A stretch of 64,000 nt of DNA from contig NZ_FXXL01000006.1 of NCBI RefSeq assembly GCF_900184685.1, forward strand, positions 434,001 to 498,000, written 5' to 3'. Every line of letters starts with the position of its first letter. The first letter of the stretch is position 1. Position numbers and translations under genes: made by a program. Positions 37,245 to 46,420 of this stretch are shown in pieces. The notes below the pieces were generated by a model. The model worked only from the letters and a program-made list of their open reading frames with translations. It had not been told where the DNA came from and ran no database searches. The DNA comes from Butyricimonas sp. Marseille-P3923. Lineage in GTDB: Bacteria; Bacteroidota; Bacteroidia; Bacteroidales; Marinifilaceae.

Positions 37245-38828
37245 ATGAAAAAGAAATATATTTGGTTATTATTGCTAGTTTTCACAGCATGGGGATGTTT
37301 TGACGACAAAGGGAATTATGACTATAAAGAACTAAACAAAATCACCTTTGAAAACATTCCGTATAACAATAGTATTTATTTCGGCGACCCCCTAGATATT
37401 GTTCCCAAATTAAAATTTGCCATTGACAGCGTAAACGTTAATCTAAAACATGAATGGCGGCACTTGGAAGAGGTCATAGCCACCACTCCAGAACTGCACA
37501 TTGAACATTTTGAATACTATGCCGGGAAAACCAGCACCTTGTACTACCGGGTGGAGGACGTCGACAACCAAATGTTATACATCTACAAATTCTTGGTCAC
37601 CGTTGCCGGCACATACCAAAATGGATGGCTTATCTTGGCGGAGAAGGACAACAAATCTTCTTTGTCCATGATAAAAATCAACAAACAAGAAGACGAAGAA
37701 GGTAATGTCACTCGCACTTACTCGCTCGACACGGACATCTACAACAAGGTCAATGACGGAGAGTTAGGCTCAAAACCTATCAAATTACACGAGCATTTCA
37801 ACGCAGATGTATTCCGGACGAAAGGGCAAATCATGGTAGCCCAACAATCCGGCTCCGTGGAACTGGAAGGCAGTTCCCTTGCGAAGGTAATCGACACGGA
37901 AAAAGAATTTGTCGGGGACAAATACCCTCAAAATTTCTCGCTCAAAGATATGGCATACACTTACGCCGCCGGGTACCTTCTCTCTAATGACGGAAAAGTA
38001 TATTACAGGAACAACGCCAGCACGGAAGAATACCAGTCCGGAAGATTCTTCAGTATGCCCAAGAAAGACTTGGAAACGGGAAAAGACCTTAACTGCTCTC
38101 GCATCCTGTTGCCCAATTTCAACGACTCCAGAAGCCTCATCCTGTTAGACAAAATAAATGACCAACGAAGCAGAATGGTATTTTTATCCGACAATCCCTA
38201 CTACGGGGACCGCAGCGGCATTCAACTAACGGATTTCGTACTCGCTTCCGGGGCAACTATGCCGGAAGGCTTTACCCCGTTGGACAACATCGACAAAGCG
38301 GTTAGATTCTGGGGATGGCACACCAGTTCTAACGGTACAACAGATGTTATCTCGATATTAAAAGATCGAAATAACAATCAGTACTATTTCCATAAATTTG
38401 ACTATGAGATCAACTGGGACGATGCCGTCGAGTACACGCCCAGATTCGAGAAAGTGTTTGTCGGCAACGACCTTGTAACAGACAAAACTATTTTCAGGTT
38501 ATCGAGAGGAACTCCATTCCTATACTTTACCAGTGGAGCAAATAATAATGAATTATATTATTGTACGATCGATGAACTCACCACGGGTTACGAGAAAGTG
38601 AAAATTCCTTTCAAGGATGCTATCACGAGCGTAGAGATAAACTTGGAAGGAGATGTCCTCGGTATAGGGTTGAACAACGGGGAATTTTATCTCATTGATG
38701 CCGATAATCTACGGGAAGAAGGAATATTATTCCATGCCGAAGCCAACCAGAATATCGGAAAGATTGTTGATTGCATTTACAAAGTAGGAAATGCCTATAA
38801 CGCACAATCGGGTTCCGAAATTTATTAA
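37245..38828 (+). CDS. PKD-like family lipoprotein
   Basis: A 527-residue lipoprotein (lipobox AWGC, Cys18). The N-terminal third matches the PKD-like lipoprotein group (GNYDYKELNKITFENIP; the Ig-like strand pattern LYYRVEDVDNQMLYIYKFLVTV). The rest looks like a beta-propeller or other all-beta domain (GWLILAEKDNKSSLSMIKI and later DVLGIGLNNGEFYLIDADN). It is the last gene of the operon, followed by a hairpin. A role in binding substrate outside the cell is inferred from its neighbours. Confidence 0.75.
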   Translation: MKKKYIWLLLLVFTAWGCFDDKGNYDYKELNKITFENIPYNNSIYFGDPLDIVPKLKFAIDSVNVNLKHEWRHLEEVIATTPELHIEHFEYYAGKTSTLYYRVEDVDNQMLYIYKFLVTVAGTYQNGWLILAEKDNKSSLSMIKINKQEDEEGNVTRTYSLDTDIYNKVNDGELGSKPIKLHEHFNADVFRTKGQIMVAQQSGSVELEGSSLAKVIDTEKEFVGDKYPQNFSLKDMAYTYAAGYLLSNDGKVYYRNNASTEEYQSGRFFSMPKKDLETGKDLNCSRILLPNFNDSRSLILLDKINDQRSRMVFLSDNPYYGDRSGIQLTDFVLASGATMPEGFTPLDNIDKAVRFWGWHTSSNGTTDVISILKDRNNNQYYFHKFDYEINWDDAVEYTPRFEKVFVGNDLVTDKTIFRLSRGTPFLYFTSGANNNELYYCTIDELTTGYEKVKIPFKDAITSVEINLEGDVLGIGLNNGEFYLIDADNLREEGILFHAEANQNIGKIVDCIYKVGNAYNAQSGSEIY

Positions 38829-38846
38829 TTTTATATTTTAAAAGGA

Positions 38847-38885
38847 CGAGTCAAAAGTTCGAAATATTAACGGACTTTTGACTCG
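38847..38885 (+). terminator. Hairpin at the end of the SusCD operon
   Basis: CGAGTCAAAAGT (38847-38858) pairs perfectly with ACTTTTGACTCG (38874-38885) over 12 bp with a 15-base loop. The T-run after the stem is weak (CCTTAATAT), so termination is likely but not certain. Confidence 0.6.
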
Positions 38886-39140
38886 CCTTAATATATTGCT
38901 CTCCCAGTGTAAGCACTTCTATCTGATGCGGGCGGGGAATATTCCCATATTACATAACAATTCCTATTAAAAATAACAAATACTACCTTATCATCAAATC
39001 ACAATCAGCTTCCTTTTCGAATCTTATATTTCCCTTTTTCAATAGGAAATGAGTGGGAATTGAGCTCATACATTCAAACTATAGAACATCCCCTCGGACA
39101 AAACACGGGATCAATCAAATCTAAAATTTAAAATCGTAAA
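38886..39140. other. Gene-free gap between the SusCD operon and the DUF2059 gene
   Basis: No gene is seen. It holds a 12-base palindrome GGGAATATTCCC (38935-38946) and, next to the DUF2059 3' end (39118-39145), a short stretch AAAATTTAAAATCGTAAATC resembling the AT-rich repeats elsewhere in the window. Confidence 0.5.
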
Positions 39141-39605
39141 TCACATATACCCTTTCTCCTTCAACATCCCCTGTATCTTCATCGCGATCTGCATTCCCCA
39201 TTGTTGCCCTACTTTCATACTTTCGGACATGATTCCCGGTTGTGCGGCAGCCATTTTCTTACCCACGGGTGTTTCATAGAATTTGATAATACCTTCCAAA
39301 TCAGCCTGTGTCAGGTGTTTCGAATAAACCGGAGCCAACATACCGACAACATCGTCCATGATGGTTTTCATAATTTCCGCCTCGGCTGTTTTCCAAAATT
39401 CCTCGGGTACATTCGGCAATTGTTGCTTCATCATGGCAAACATTTGCGGAACGACCATTTTGAAAGTAGCATCACCGCCGGAAACAGTGATCATCTTTTT
39501 CAACGTCTCTACATATTCTTTTGAAGGTTGGGTCTGAGGAGCTTTTGCCTCCGCGACACTCCACAAACACAAGGATAACGCGATTAATAACAAAATTCTT
39601 TTCAT
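39141..39605 (-). CDS. DUF2059-family secreted protein
   Basis: A 154-residue exported protein with a signal peptide (LLLIALSLCLWSVAEA). The C-terminal half carries the DUF2059 pattern (HLTQADLEGIIKFYETPVGKKM), a helical domain that is common in periplasmic proteins of unknown role. It is divergent from the S37 peptidase gene, with a shared 87-base promoter region. Function unknown. Confidence 0.82.
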   Translation of the reverse strand: MKRILLLIALSLCLWSVAEAKAPQTQPSKEYVETLKKMITVSGGDATFKMVVPQMFAMMKQQLPNVPEEFWKTAEAEIMKTIMDDVVGMLAPVYSKHLTQADLEGIIKFYETPVGKKMAAAQPGIMSESMKVGQQWGMQIAMKIQGMLKEKGYM

Positions 39606-39631
39606 ATTCTTTTAATTTTTAAATAGTGTAA

Positions 39632-39639
39632 CAAAGGTA
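39632..39639 (-). promoter_or_regulatory. Possible -7 element of the DUF2059 gene
   Basis: TACCTTTG on the minus strand fits TAnnTTTG and lies 27 bases before the ATG. No TTG is at the expected distance upstream, so only half of the promoter is supported. Confidence 0.4.
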
Positions 39640-39692
39640 TCTTTTTCATATAAAATTCATACCTTGCAGACTGAAAAATAAAGAGCTGACCT

Positions 39693-41063
39693 ATGAAATA
39701 TGTATTTACACTTGTTGTATCCCTATTATTAGCATGCGGAACGTTATTCGCGAACGGGCCGTTATTACAGAAATTACAGCAAATCAAAGAGATATCCGAT
39801 ATACGGGAATTAAAAGTTCCTCCCTATAGCGAATATTACGAGTTTTGGTACGAACAACCGCTCGACCATAACAATCCCGCGAAAGGCACATTCAAACAAC
39901 GGGTGTTGCTCGGGCATCGGGACTTCAAAGCGCCCATGGTGGCAATCTTGGAAGGATACGGGATATATTCTCCCACCGAAAGCGAGTTATCGCAATTATT
40001 CAAGACAAACCAACTCACGATAGAACACCGTTTCTTCAACAACAGCAAGCCCGCCGGGGAAACTCCTTGGTCGGACTTGACGCTGAAACAAGCGGCTACC
40101 GACCAACACGAGATCATCCAAAGTTTGCGCCAAAAGGTATACCCCGACACGAGATGGATATCAACCGGTATCAGCAAAGGCGGACAGACCACCGTCTACC
40201 ACCGTTACTTCTACCCGGAGGACGTGGAAGTCAGCGTACCTTATGTTGCCCCGATTAACCTAGAGAAAGTGGACCCCCGTTTAGAGAAATTCCTTTCTAA
40301 ACTCGGCGATACCCCGGAAAACAGACATTTGCTCGAAGGTGGCGGTAAAGAAACCAAATGGCAAATCTTCGATTTCCAGAAAAAATGTTTCGAGAACCTC
40401 AACAAATTATTACCCATGCTGGAAGAAACGGCACGTTCAAGAGGCTATACATTCGAAAAAGCAGGCGGCACGGAGCGGGCATTGAAATTAATCATCATGG
40501 AATTCCCGTTTGCATTCTGGCAATGGGGCAATAACATCAACGATATGCCACAACCGGAAGTGGAAGACTTCGAACAGATATACAATTATCTTGTCCGCAT
40601 CTCGTCACCGGATTTCTTCAGTGACCAATCCATCAGAGACATCGAGGCCTTCTATTACGCCGCACTGACCGAAACGGGCATGTACGCGTACAACATCAAG
40701 CCCTTCAAAAAATATTTCAAAGAAGAAAAGGACAACATAATCACCTTTGACTTCGCTATGCCCAAGGGATACGAGAATACGCCTTTCAACACGAAACAAT
40801 TACATGACATAAATAACTGGCTACAAACAAAAGCGGAAAATATGCTCTTTATCTACGGGGGAATAGACCCGTGGAGTGCTACCGCCGTTGACTTGAAAAA
40901 GAATACCAAGTGTGCCAAATACATAAAAGCGGATATGGATCACAAATGCCGTATCAAAGACTTCGAAAACCTTACCCGCGACGCCATCCTAAAGACCTTG
41001 AAAGCATGGATCAAGGGTGTCGAAGTGGAAAATGAAGCGGAAGAAGAAGTCCTATTCTACTAA
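39693..41063 (+). CDS. S37-type (PS-10) serine peptidase
   Basis: A 456-residue exported alpha/beta-hydrolase peptidase with a signal peptide (VFTLVVSLLLACGTLFA). The early segment EFWYEQPLDHNNPAKGTFKQ resembles the S28/S37 peptidase entry strand; the nucleophile is Ser161 in TGISKGGQT, the acid is probably Asp392 in GGIDPWSAT, and the base His417 in DMDHKCRI. S37 enzymes are tripeptidyl aminopeptidases that remove short N-terminal peptides. This fits the peptide-degrading set in the window. The gene overlaps waaA convergently by 12 bases at its end. The triad assignment is from motif position, not structure. Confidence 0.85.
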   Translation: MKYVFTLVVSLLLACGTLFANGPLLQKLQQIKEISDIRELKVPPYSEYYEFWYEQPLDHNNPAKGTFKQRVLLGHRDFKAPMVAILEGYGIYSPTESELSQLFKTNQLTIEHRFFNNSKPAGETPWSDLTLKQAATDQHEIIQSLRQKVYPDTRWISTGISKGGQTTVYHRYFYPEDVEVSVPYVAPINLEKVDPRLEKFLSKLGDTPENRHLLEGGGKETKWQIFDFQKKCFENLNKLLPMLEETARSRGYTFEKAGGTERALKLIIMEFPFAFWQWGNNINDMPQPEVEDFEQIYNYLVRISSPDFFSDQSIRDIEAFYYAALTETGMYAYNIKPFKKYFKEEKDNIITFDFAMPKGYENTPFNTKQLHDINNWLQTKAENMLFIYGGIDPWSATAVDLKKNTKCAKYIKADMDHKCRIKDFENLTRDAILKTLKAWIKGVEVENEAEEEVLFY

Positions 41064-42275
41064 CTGGCGAATAATCGCATCCGTAGCGCCCAATTGTTTA
41101 TTGACAAACTTTAAAGCACTTTGCCCGGCTGCCTCAGCGATAGCCGGGCTATTTATTAACGAGTCGAGCAAGGACGTGAATTGTTCCTTATCCTTGATCG
41201 AGAACGCTCCCCCGCAATCAATCAAGTCTACCGCTTCTTTGAATTTATGATACTTGGGACCGAAAATCACCGGGATTCCGTATATCGCAGCTTCCAACGT
41301 GTTGTGGATACCCTTGCCGAAACCGCCGCCGATATAGGAAATGGAACCATACCGGTATATAGACGACAGCACCCCGATAGTATCGACCACAAGTACTTGA
41401 CATTTCGTCACATCGGCATTTTCATCCGTGTAACGTGCCACGGGTTTATGACACTTGTTCAGAATATCACGGATATGCCCCTCCCCGATCTCGTGAGGCA
41501 CGATAATCCATTTAAAATCCCCTTCCTGCTTATTGATATAGTCCATGATAATCTCCTCGTCCCCCGGCCATGTACTTCCGCAAACCACGGCACGGCGGTC
41601 ATTACAGAACGCTTCCACTTTCTCGATTCGTTTTGCCGCATCCGCGATCTGTTTCACGCGATCAAAACGGGTATCTCCCGTCTGTTGCACGTGGGTAATC
41701 CCGATAGAGGCGAGCAACTTAACGGATTCCTCGTCCTGCACGTAAAGGCGGGTAAAGAAACGTAACATCCGGCGGTACAGTCCGCCCCACTTTTTGAAAA
41801 AAGGCTGCTCCCGGCGGAAGATAGCAGATATCAAATAAGTCGGCACTTCACGTTCGTGCAACTCCCGGAGATAATTATACCAGTACTCGTATTTCACGAA
41901 CACGGCAGCATCGGGATGCCATATCTTCATAAAGCGACGGGCATTTGCCGGGGTATCCGTCGGCAAATAGAATATATAATCCGCCCCGGGATAATTCTTC
42001 CGAATCTCGTAACCCGAGGGGGAGAAAAAAGTCAACAATATCTTCGTGTAAGGCTCTCTCTCTTTCAACTTCTCGATCACCGGACGTCCTTGCTCAAACT
42101 CCCCGAGCGAGGAGGCATGAAACCACACCAATCGTCCTTTTTCCCGTCCTGCCGCTTCCATCCGTTTCCATATTCCCTTTCTTCCCTTCACCCACAAAGC
42201 CGCTTTCTCGTTAAACAGAGAAGCAATACCAATAGCGCCGCGATAAGCGATAATCCCGAAATTATACCCCAACAT
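41052..42275 (-). CDS. waaA: 3-deoxy-D-manno-octulosonic acid transferase
   Basis: A 407-residue membrane-associated glycosyltransferase that adds Kdo from CMP-Kdo to lipid A precursor, a step of lipopolysaccharide core synthesis. Family sequence is the N-terminal KGRKGIWKRM, the acceptor-site WFHASSLGEFEQGRPVIEKL, VFVKYEYWYNYL, and the donor-site GGGFGKGIHNTLEAAIYG with PVIFGPKYHKFKEA. The N-terminus has one hydrophobic stretch for membrane contact. Length is typical. ATG 42275 is used. A long AT-rich foldback and a promoter-like element lie directly upstream. Confidence 0.94.
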   Translation of the reverse strand: MLGYNFGIIAYRGAIGIASLFNEKAALWVKGRKGIWKRMEAAGREKGRLVWFHASSLGEFEQGRPVIEKLKEREPYTKILLTFFSPSGYEIRKNYPGADYIFYLPTDTPANARRFMKIWHPDAAVFVKYEYWYNYLRELHEREVPTYLISAIFRREQPFFKKWGGLYRRMLRFFTRLYVQDEESVKLLASIGITHVQQTGDTRFDRVKQIADAAKRIEKVEAFCNDRRAVVCGSTWPGDEEIIMDYINKQEGDFKWIIVPHEIGEGHIRDILNKCHKPVARYTDENADVTKCQVLVVDTIGVLSSIYRYGSISYIGGGFGKGIHNTLEAAIYGIPVIFGPKYHKFKEAVDLIDCGGAFSIKDKEQFTSLLDSLINSPAIAEAAGQSALKFVNKQLGATDAIIRQLVE

Positions 42276-42277
42276 AG

Positions 42278-42354
42278 TAATTTATGATTTATGATCTATG
42301 ATTTACGATTTCTTTCCATTCAATCATAAATCATGAAATCGCAAATCATAAATT
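42278..42354. repeat. AT-rich GATTTA-type foldback upstream of waaA
   Basis: The left arm (42278-42310, repeating TTTATGATTTATGAT) is the imperfect reverse complement of the right arm (42321-42354). The sequence is a string of near-repeats of ATTTATG or its complement. It would lie in the waaA mRNA leader if the element at 42366 is the promoter. Confidence 0.65.
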
Positions 42355-42365
42355 ATTTTCGGCTT

Positions 42366-42373
42366 CAAAGGTA
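42366..42373 (-). promoter_or_regulatory. Possible -7 element of waaA
   Basis: TACCTTTG on the minus strand matches TAnnTTTG. A TTG is present upstream, but at 14 bases instead of 19-21, so support is partial. The transcript would start near 42360 and include the foldback. Confidence 0.4.
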
Positions 42374-42502
42374 TAAAATTTCTCGCCCAATGGTATAACT
42401 TTTGTAAATAACGTTAAGCCGGGAATAATGAACGGGTTATTCCATTAAATTTACTGTCGGTTAAAAAAGAATGTGCCAGTATAACAATAAAATTATCAGG
42501 TT

Positions 42503-43711
42503 ATGAAGATCAGATGTTTATTAACGTGTATAGTAAGCCTTGTCATCGTTTTTCCCCTGCAAGCGCAGGTAGGCAAAGAGATGAAAGCGTTCCGTAACAA
42601 GGAAGGCATAACCGTGACGATGCTAACCCCATCGCTTTATAAACTGTATAAACAAAGCGATATGTCTATCGCCGCGGAAGAAGCCTTGAATAACATGAAA
42701 GAAATCAACGTGATGTACGTTGACAAAAAACGGGCAACCCCTAAAGTAGTCGAAGAAATCAACCAAAGACTAATCCCGATCATGGAAAACGAGTCCAAGT
42801 ACACTCTCGTACGCAGCCATCAAGGCGTATACGGTCAGGAGCGTCTGTACGTGACACAGAACAACGAGCAGATCACGGCATTAGTATTATGGAACGAAGA
42901 AAGAGAACAGCTCTCCGTGATTGAATTAAAGGGAAATATCGACTTGGATAATGTGGATGAGATCGCTGCGGCTCTCAATGTGAAAGGACTTGACAGACTG
43001 GCATACATCAACACTCCCGCCGAAGGCAGTTCTTTCGCCGAGAGGATGGGCAACCCGATGGACCTGCTCAAACGGATGGAAGAGAGATTCGGGGTTAAGA
43101 GAGATTCGCTCTTCGGCGAAGATCCTTTCGGAACCCTACGGGAACGATTCGGGAATATGGGCAGCATGGAAGATATGATGAAACGTGCAGAAGAGGCATT
43201 CCGCAACATGGGCAGTATGTTCAACGGGATGGACGGCATGTCCGAATCTATTTCCAACGGTCTGGAAGTCATCCGCGAGAACGGTAAAACCCGTATCAAA
43301 GTAAACGTTACCAATTCGGAACTCGCGTACTTGATCGACGGGGTAGAATATGCCGCCGACAGCTTGAAAAACGGGATACCGGAGGAAATCGCCAACGTGA
43401 TTATGGTCACCGAACCGGGTAACGCGAAGAAGTCCCACGTGATTATCAACACCCTGAAAAAATCAGGACAATTCATCAGCTATTCCAACGGCGTCTTGAA
43501 ATACAAATACAAAAATCAGGAATTTACGGTCAATCCGGAGAAACTGTCCGAACCGTCATTACTCGTCAACAATCGGCTCACGAGAACATTCAACGTCGAC
43601 CCGATGCAAATTATTCAAATACGCCCGGCAACGGAAAGCGAGCGAAAAATACTTAACGCTCCGTCCGCCCAAGTAGTTATTGTTACAGACGAAATGAATT
43701 TCGGGTTCTAA
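42503..43711 (+). CDS. Secreted DUF4252-like protein
   Basis: A 402-residue exported protein with a signal peptide (CLLTCIVSLVIVFPLQAQ). The first half resembles DUF4252 (AFRNKEGITVTMLTPSLYKL; ALVLWNEEREQLSVIELKG), a family of Bacteroidota exported proteins. Between about 190 and 250 is a methionine- and glycine-rich stretch (FGNMGSMEDMMKRAEEAFRN and repeats of NMGSM), then a C-terminal segment of unknown kind. It is 61 bases upstream of the RND efflux operon, on the same strand; no functional link is known. The DUF4252 call is moderate. Confidence 0.6.
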   Translation: MKIRCLLTCIVSLVIVFPLQAQVGKEMKAFRNKEGITVTMLTPSLYKLYKQSDMSIAAEEALNNMKEINVMYVDKKRATPKVVEEINQRLIPIMENESKYTLVRSHQGVYGQERLYVTQNNEQITALVLWNEEREQLSVIELKGNIDLDNVDEIAAALNVKGLDRLAYINTPAEGSSFAERMGNPMDLLKRMEERFGVKRDSLFGEDPFGTLRERFGNMGSMEDMMKRAEEAFRNMGSMFNGMDGMSESISNGLEVIRENGKTRIKVNVTNSELAYLIDGVEYAADSLKNGIPEEIANVIMVTEPGNAKKSHVIINTLKKSGQFISYSNGVLKYKYKNQEFTVNPEKLSEPSLLVNNRLTRTFNVDPMQIIQIRPATESERKILNAPSAQVVIVTDEMNFGF

Positions 43712-43772
43712 CATTTTTTCCTTATTCTCGTATAGCAGTTAGTAGAAAATAGACTAACACAATTTATACACT

Positions 43773-45176
43773 ATGAGACTGGCTGCTATGACGAGGACAG
43801 GATGTATCCTGTCATTTATTATTTTCACACTTATAACTTTGGCGGGGAAAGCTGCCCCGCCACAAGTCAACAAACCTTACAAAAGGACTAGCAATGCCCC
43901 GAACCTGCAACAGACACTTCCCTCGAACGACGAATGGTGGAAACTGTTCAGAGATCCCATACTCGACACGCTGATTGACAAAGCGGTAATCAAAAACTAC
44001 GACGTCCGTAACGCGATCCGCAAAATAGAACTGGCTAAAGCCAAATTACGGGTAGACCGGAGTCCTTATTACCCGACCATCTACTTCTCGGGTAGTTACG
44101 CACCGGAAAAGAGCAGTCTTAGCGCCGACAAGAAAAACATCATCGAACGGGTGGGAAGCGCCACGGTCAATTTGAACTGGGAACTCGACGTTTTCGGACG
44201 AATCCGTAAAGAAAGTTCCTCACAGAAAGAGTTCTATCTCGCCGCCCAAGAAGACTACCGGGGAGTTATGGTATCACTTGCCGCCCAGTTGTCCACGGCA
44301 TACGTCAATCTGCGTTGCGCCCAGAAGCAACTCGAAGTGACTCAAAGGAATATCGAATCCCAAAAACAGGTCATGGAACTCACGGAATCCAAACTAAACG
44401 TGGGACTCGCATCCCGGCTCGACGTGGCTCAGGCAAAAAGTCTTTACCTGCAAACAAAAGCATCCCTTCCGGGTATCGAATCAACTATCGCGCAACAAAT
44501 AAACCTGATCGGGGTATTGATCGGGGAACATTCCGTTCAGATTCGGGATTCCCTGTTCAGAACACACCCGCTCCCGGAAAACCCGAGAGCGGCAGCCGTC
44601 GGGATTCCCGCGAACCTGATCCGCCAACGACCGGATGTACGTTCGGCAGAGAGAACTATCGACGGACTGGCCGAGGCTGTCGGGGCAAGCCGTGCCGACT
44701 GGTGGCCGAAATTTCTCGTGACAGGTTACATCGGTTACGCTTCCGAGAACTTCGAACACTTCACGGACAAGGAAAACATGATATGGCAAATTGCTCCCTC
44801 TATCAAGTGGACGATATTCAGCGGTCGTAACCTCGTGGAATCCAAGAAATCAGCACAAATCCAATTGGATGAAGAGATCAACTCGTACAACCAGACCTTG
44901 CTCACCGCCTTACAGGAAGTGGACAACGCGCTGGTAACTTACAACAAATCCCTCTCGCAAATCTCCGCCCTGAACGATGCTTACCAGCAATCACAATTAA
45001 CACAGGATCTGGCGATAGAACAATATAAAAACGGTCTGACAAGCTACCAGAATGTGCTCACGTCACAATTGAGCCTGCTGAATTACGAAAATTCCCTCGT
45101 GGAAGCGCGGGCAGCGTCACTCCGTTACTTGATAGAACTCTATCAGGCTCTTGGCGGAGGATGGCCTGTGGAATAA
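43773..45176 (+). CDS. RND efflux outer-membrane factor (TolC/NodT family)
   Basis: A 467-residue outer-membrane channel subunit. After a signal peptide (ends AGKAAPPQ) come two related outer-membrane-efflux halves, with coiled-coil heptads (AIRKIELAKAKLRVDRSPYY) and the late YQNVLTSQLSLLNYENSLVEAR. No lipobox Cys is seen, so it is not a NodT-type lipoprotein by this reading. It works with the adaptor and pump next to it (40 and then 106 bases apart), forming a complete AcrAB-TolC-type export system. ATG 43773 is kept; ATG 43788 is an alternative. Confidence 0.9.
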   Translation: MRLAAMTRTGCILSFIIFTLITLAGKAAPPQVNKPYKRTSNAPNLQQTLPSNDEWWKLFRDPILDTLIDKAVIKNYDVRNAIRKIELAKAKLRVDRSPYYPTIYFSGSYAPEKSSLSADKKNIIERVGSATVNLNWELDVFGRIRKESSSQKEFYLAAQEDYRGVMVSLAAQLSTAYVNLRCAQKQLEVTQRNIESQKQVMELTESKLNVGLASRLDVAQAKSLYLQTKASLPGIESTIAQQINLIGVLIGEHSVQIRDSLFRTHPLPENPRAAAVGIPANLIRQRPDVRSAERTIDGLAEAVGASRADWWPKFLVTGYIGYASENFEHFTDKENMIWQIAPSIKWTIFSGRNLVESKKSAQIQLDEEINSYNQTLLTALQEVDNALVTYNKSLSQISALNDAYQQSQLTQDLAIEQYKNGLTSYQNVLTSQLSLLNYENSLVEARAASLRYLIELYQALGGGWPVE

Positions 45177-45216
45177 TTTTAGATTTCATTTACACGAACT
45201 AACATACATATTTATT

Positions 45217-46314
45217 ATGAAAGTATCCAGTTTTATCTTCTTTATTCCGATCATCTTTTTAACGGGATGTGGGGATTCCAAGCAAAAAAAAGAAACACCT
45301 CAGGCTCCCTCGGTGGAGGTCGCTCATCCGGGATTCCGTACCGTGGTTTACACGTTTGAATACCCGGGGTATATGGAAGCGGAACAGACCGTCAATCTAG
45401 TTGCCCGCGTATCTGGGTATCTCGATTCGTACAACTTCACCCCCGGTCAGCGGGTACGGGAAGGACAAACTCTTTTCGTGATAGAACCTCAACCTTACAA
45501 AGACAAGGTTGCCCAAGCCGAAGCGAATGTAGAAAGTTGCAAATCCAAACTGGCATACGCCAAGGCATCCTACGAACGCATGAAAGAAGCCGTGAAAAAT
45601 AAGGCTATCAGCGAAATAGACTACCTGCAATCCCAATCGGATTACGGGGAAGCGGTTGCCGCCTACGAGGATGCGCGGGCGCAATTGAGTTCCGCCAATA
45701 TAGACCTATCCTATTGCACGGTAAAAGCTCCTTTCACGGGACGGATATCCCGTAACATGGTCGATCCCGGTAATATGGTAGGAACCGACGCCAACAATTC
45801 GGCACTGGCAACCATATACAAGGACAACCAGATGTACCTTTATTTCAATATGGCATACGCCGATTTCATGCAATTACCCCAAAACAGTCCGTCGGCACTA
45901 CCCGTCACGATACAAGACGTGAACAATCCCGAAAAAACATGGATTGCCTCTCTCGATTACCGGTCGCCCAACGTCGACCTCTCCACGGGAACCATCACCG
46001 TACGGGCAATAGCCAGAAACCCGAACGGGGATTTGTTGAGCGGAATGTACGTGAAAGTTGTCGTACCTTACAAGAGTGTACCGAAAGCCATCGTCATTCC
46101 CGAGGCTTCCATCAGTACCAACCAAGGAGGACGTTACATCTACCTCGTCACCCCCGACGATACCGTGGAATTTCGTCAAGTAAAAGTCGGAACCCTAACC
46201 CCTGACGGCATGCGGGAAATCATCAGCGGCATCACCACCGAAGACCGCTACGTGACCAAAGCCCTCATCAACATCCGTCCGGGAATGAAAATTAAACCCA
46301 TTTTAAAATTTTAG
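45217..46314 (+). CDS. RND efflux periplasmic adaptor (membrane fusion protein)
   Basis: About 365 residues. The start is ATG 45217, where the lipoprotein signal (SFIFFIPIIFLTGC, Cys18) begins; the frame before it only continues the preceding region. Domains follow the AcrA order: barrel-sandwich (GYLDSYNFTPGQRVREGQTL), helical hairpin (AKASYERMKEAVKNKAI), and beta-barrel with VPEAS-like strands (VVIPEASISTNQGGRYIYLV after YKSVPKA). It links the inner-membrane pump to the outer-membrane channel. It lies 40 bases after the channel gene. Confidence 0.93.
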   Translation: MKVSSFIFFIPIIFLTGCGDSKQKKETPQAPSVEVAHPGFRTVVYTFEYPGYMEAEQTVNLVARVSGYLDSYNFTPGQRVREGQTLFVIEPQPYKDKVAQAEANVESCKSKLAYAKASYERMKEAVKNKAISEIDYLQSQSDYGEAVAAYEDARAQLSSANIDLSYCTVKAPFTGRISRNMVDPGNMVGTDANNSALATIYKDNQMYLYFNMAYADFMQLPQNSPSALPVTIQDVNNPEKTWIASLDYRSPNVDLSTGTITVRAIARNPNGDLLSGMYVKVVVPYKSVPKAIVIPEASISTNQGGRYIYLVTPDDTVEFRQVKVGTLTPDGMREIISGITTEDRYVTKALINIRPGMKIKPILKF

Positions 46315-46412
46315 ATTTTAGATTTACGATTTTAGATTCCAGCCACACGAAACCCAACGTTGCCGACTCCTTAAATCGTAAATCATAAATCCAAAATCAT
46401 AAATCTAAAATT
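46312..46412. repeat. AT-rich GATTTTAGATTTA foldback between adaptor and pump genes
   Basis: After the adaptor stop, repeats of TTTTAGATTT are imperfectly complementary to TAAATCGTAAATC and following repeats before the pump ATG (46421), around a GC-richer loop (46338-46371). It sits inside an operon, so it may affect mRNA processing or differential expression. Confidence 0.6.
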
Positions 46413-46420
46413 CAATCTTT

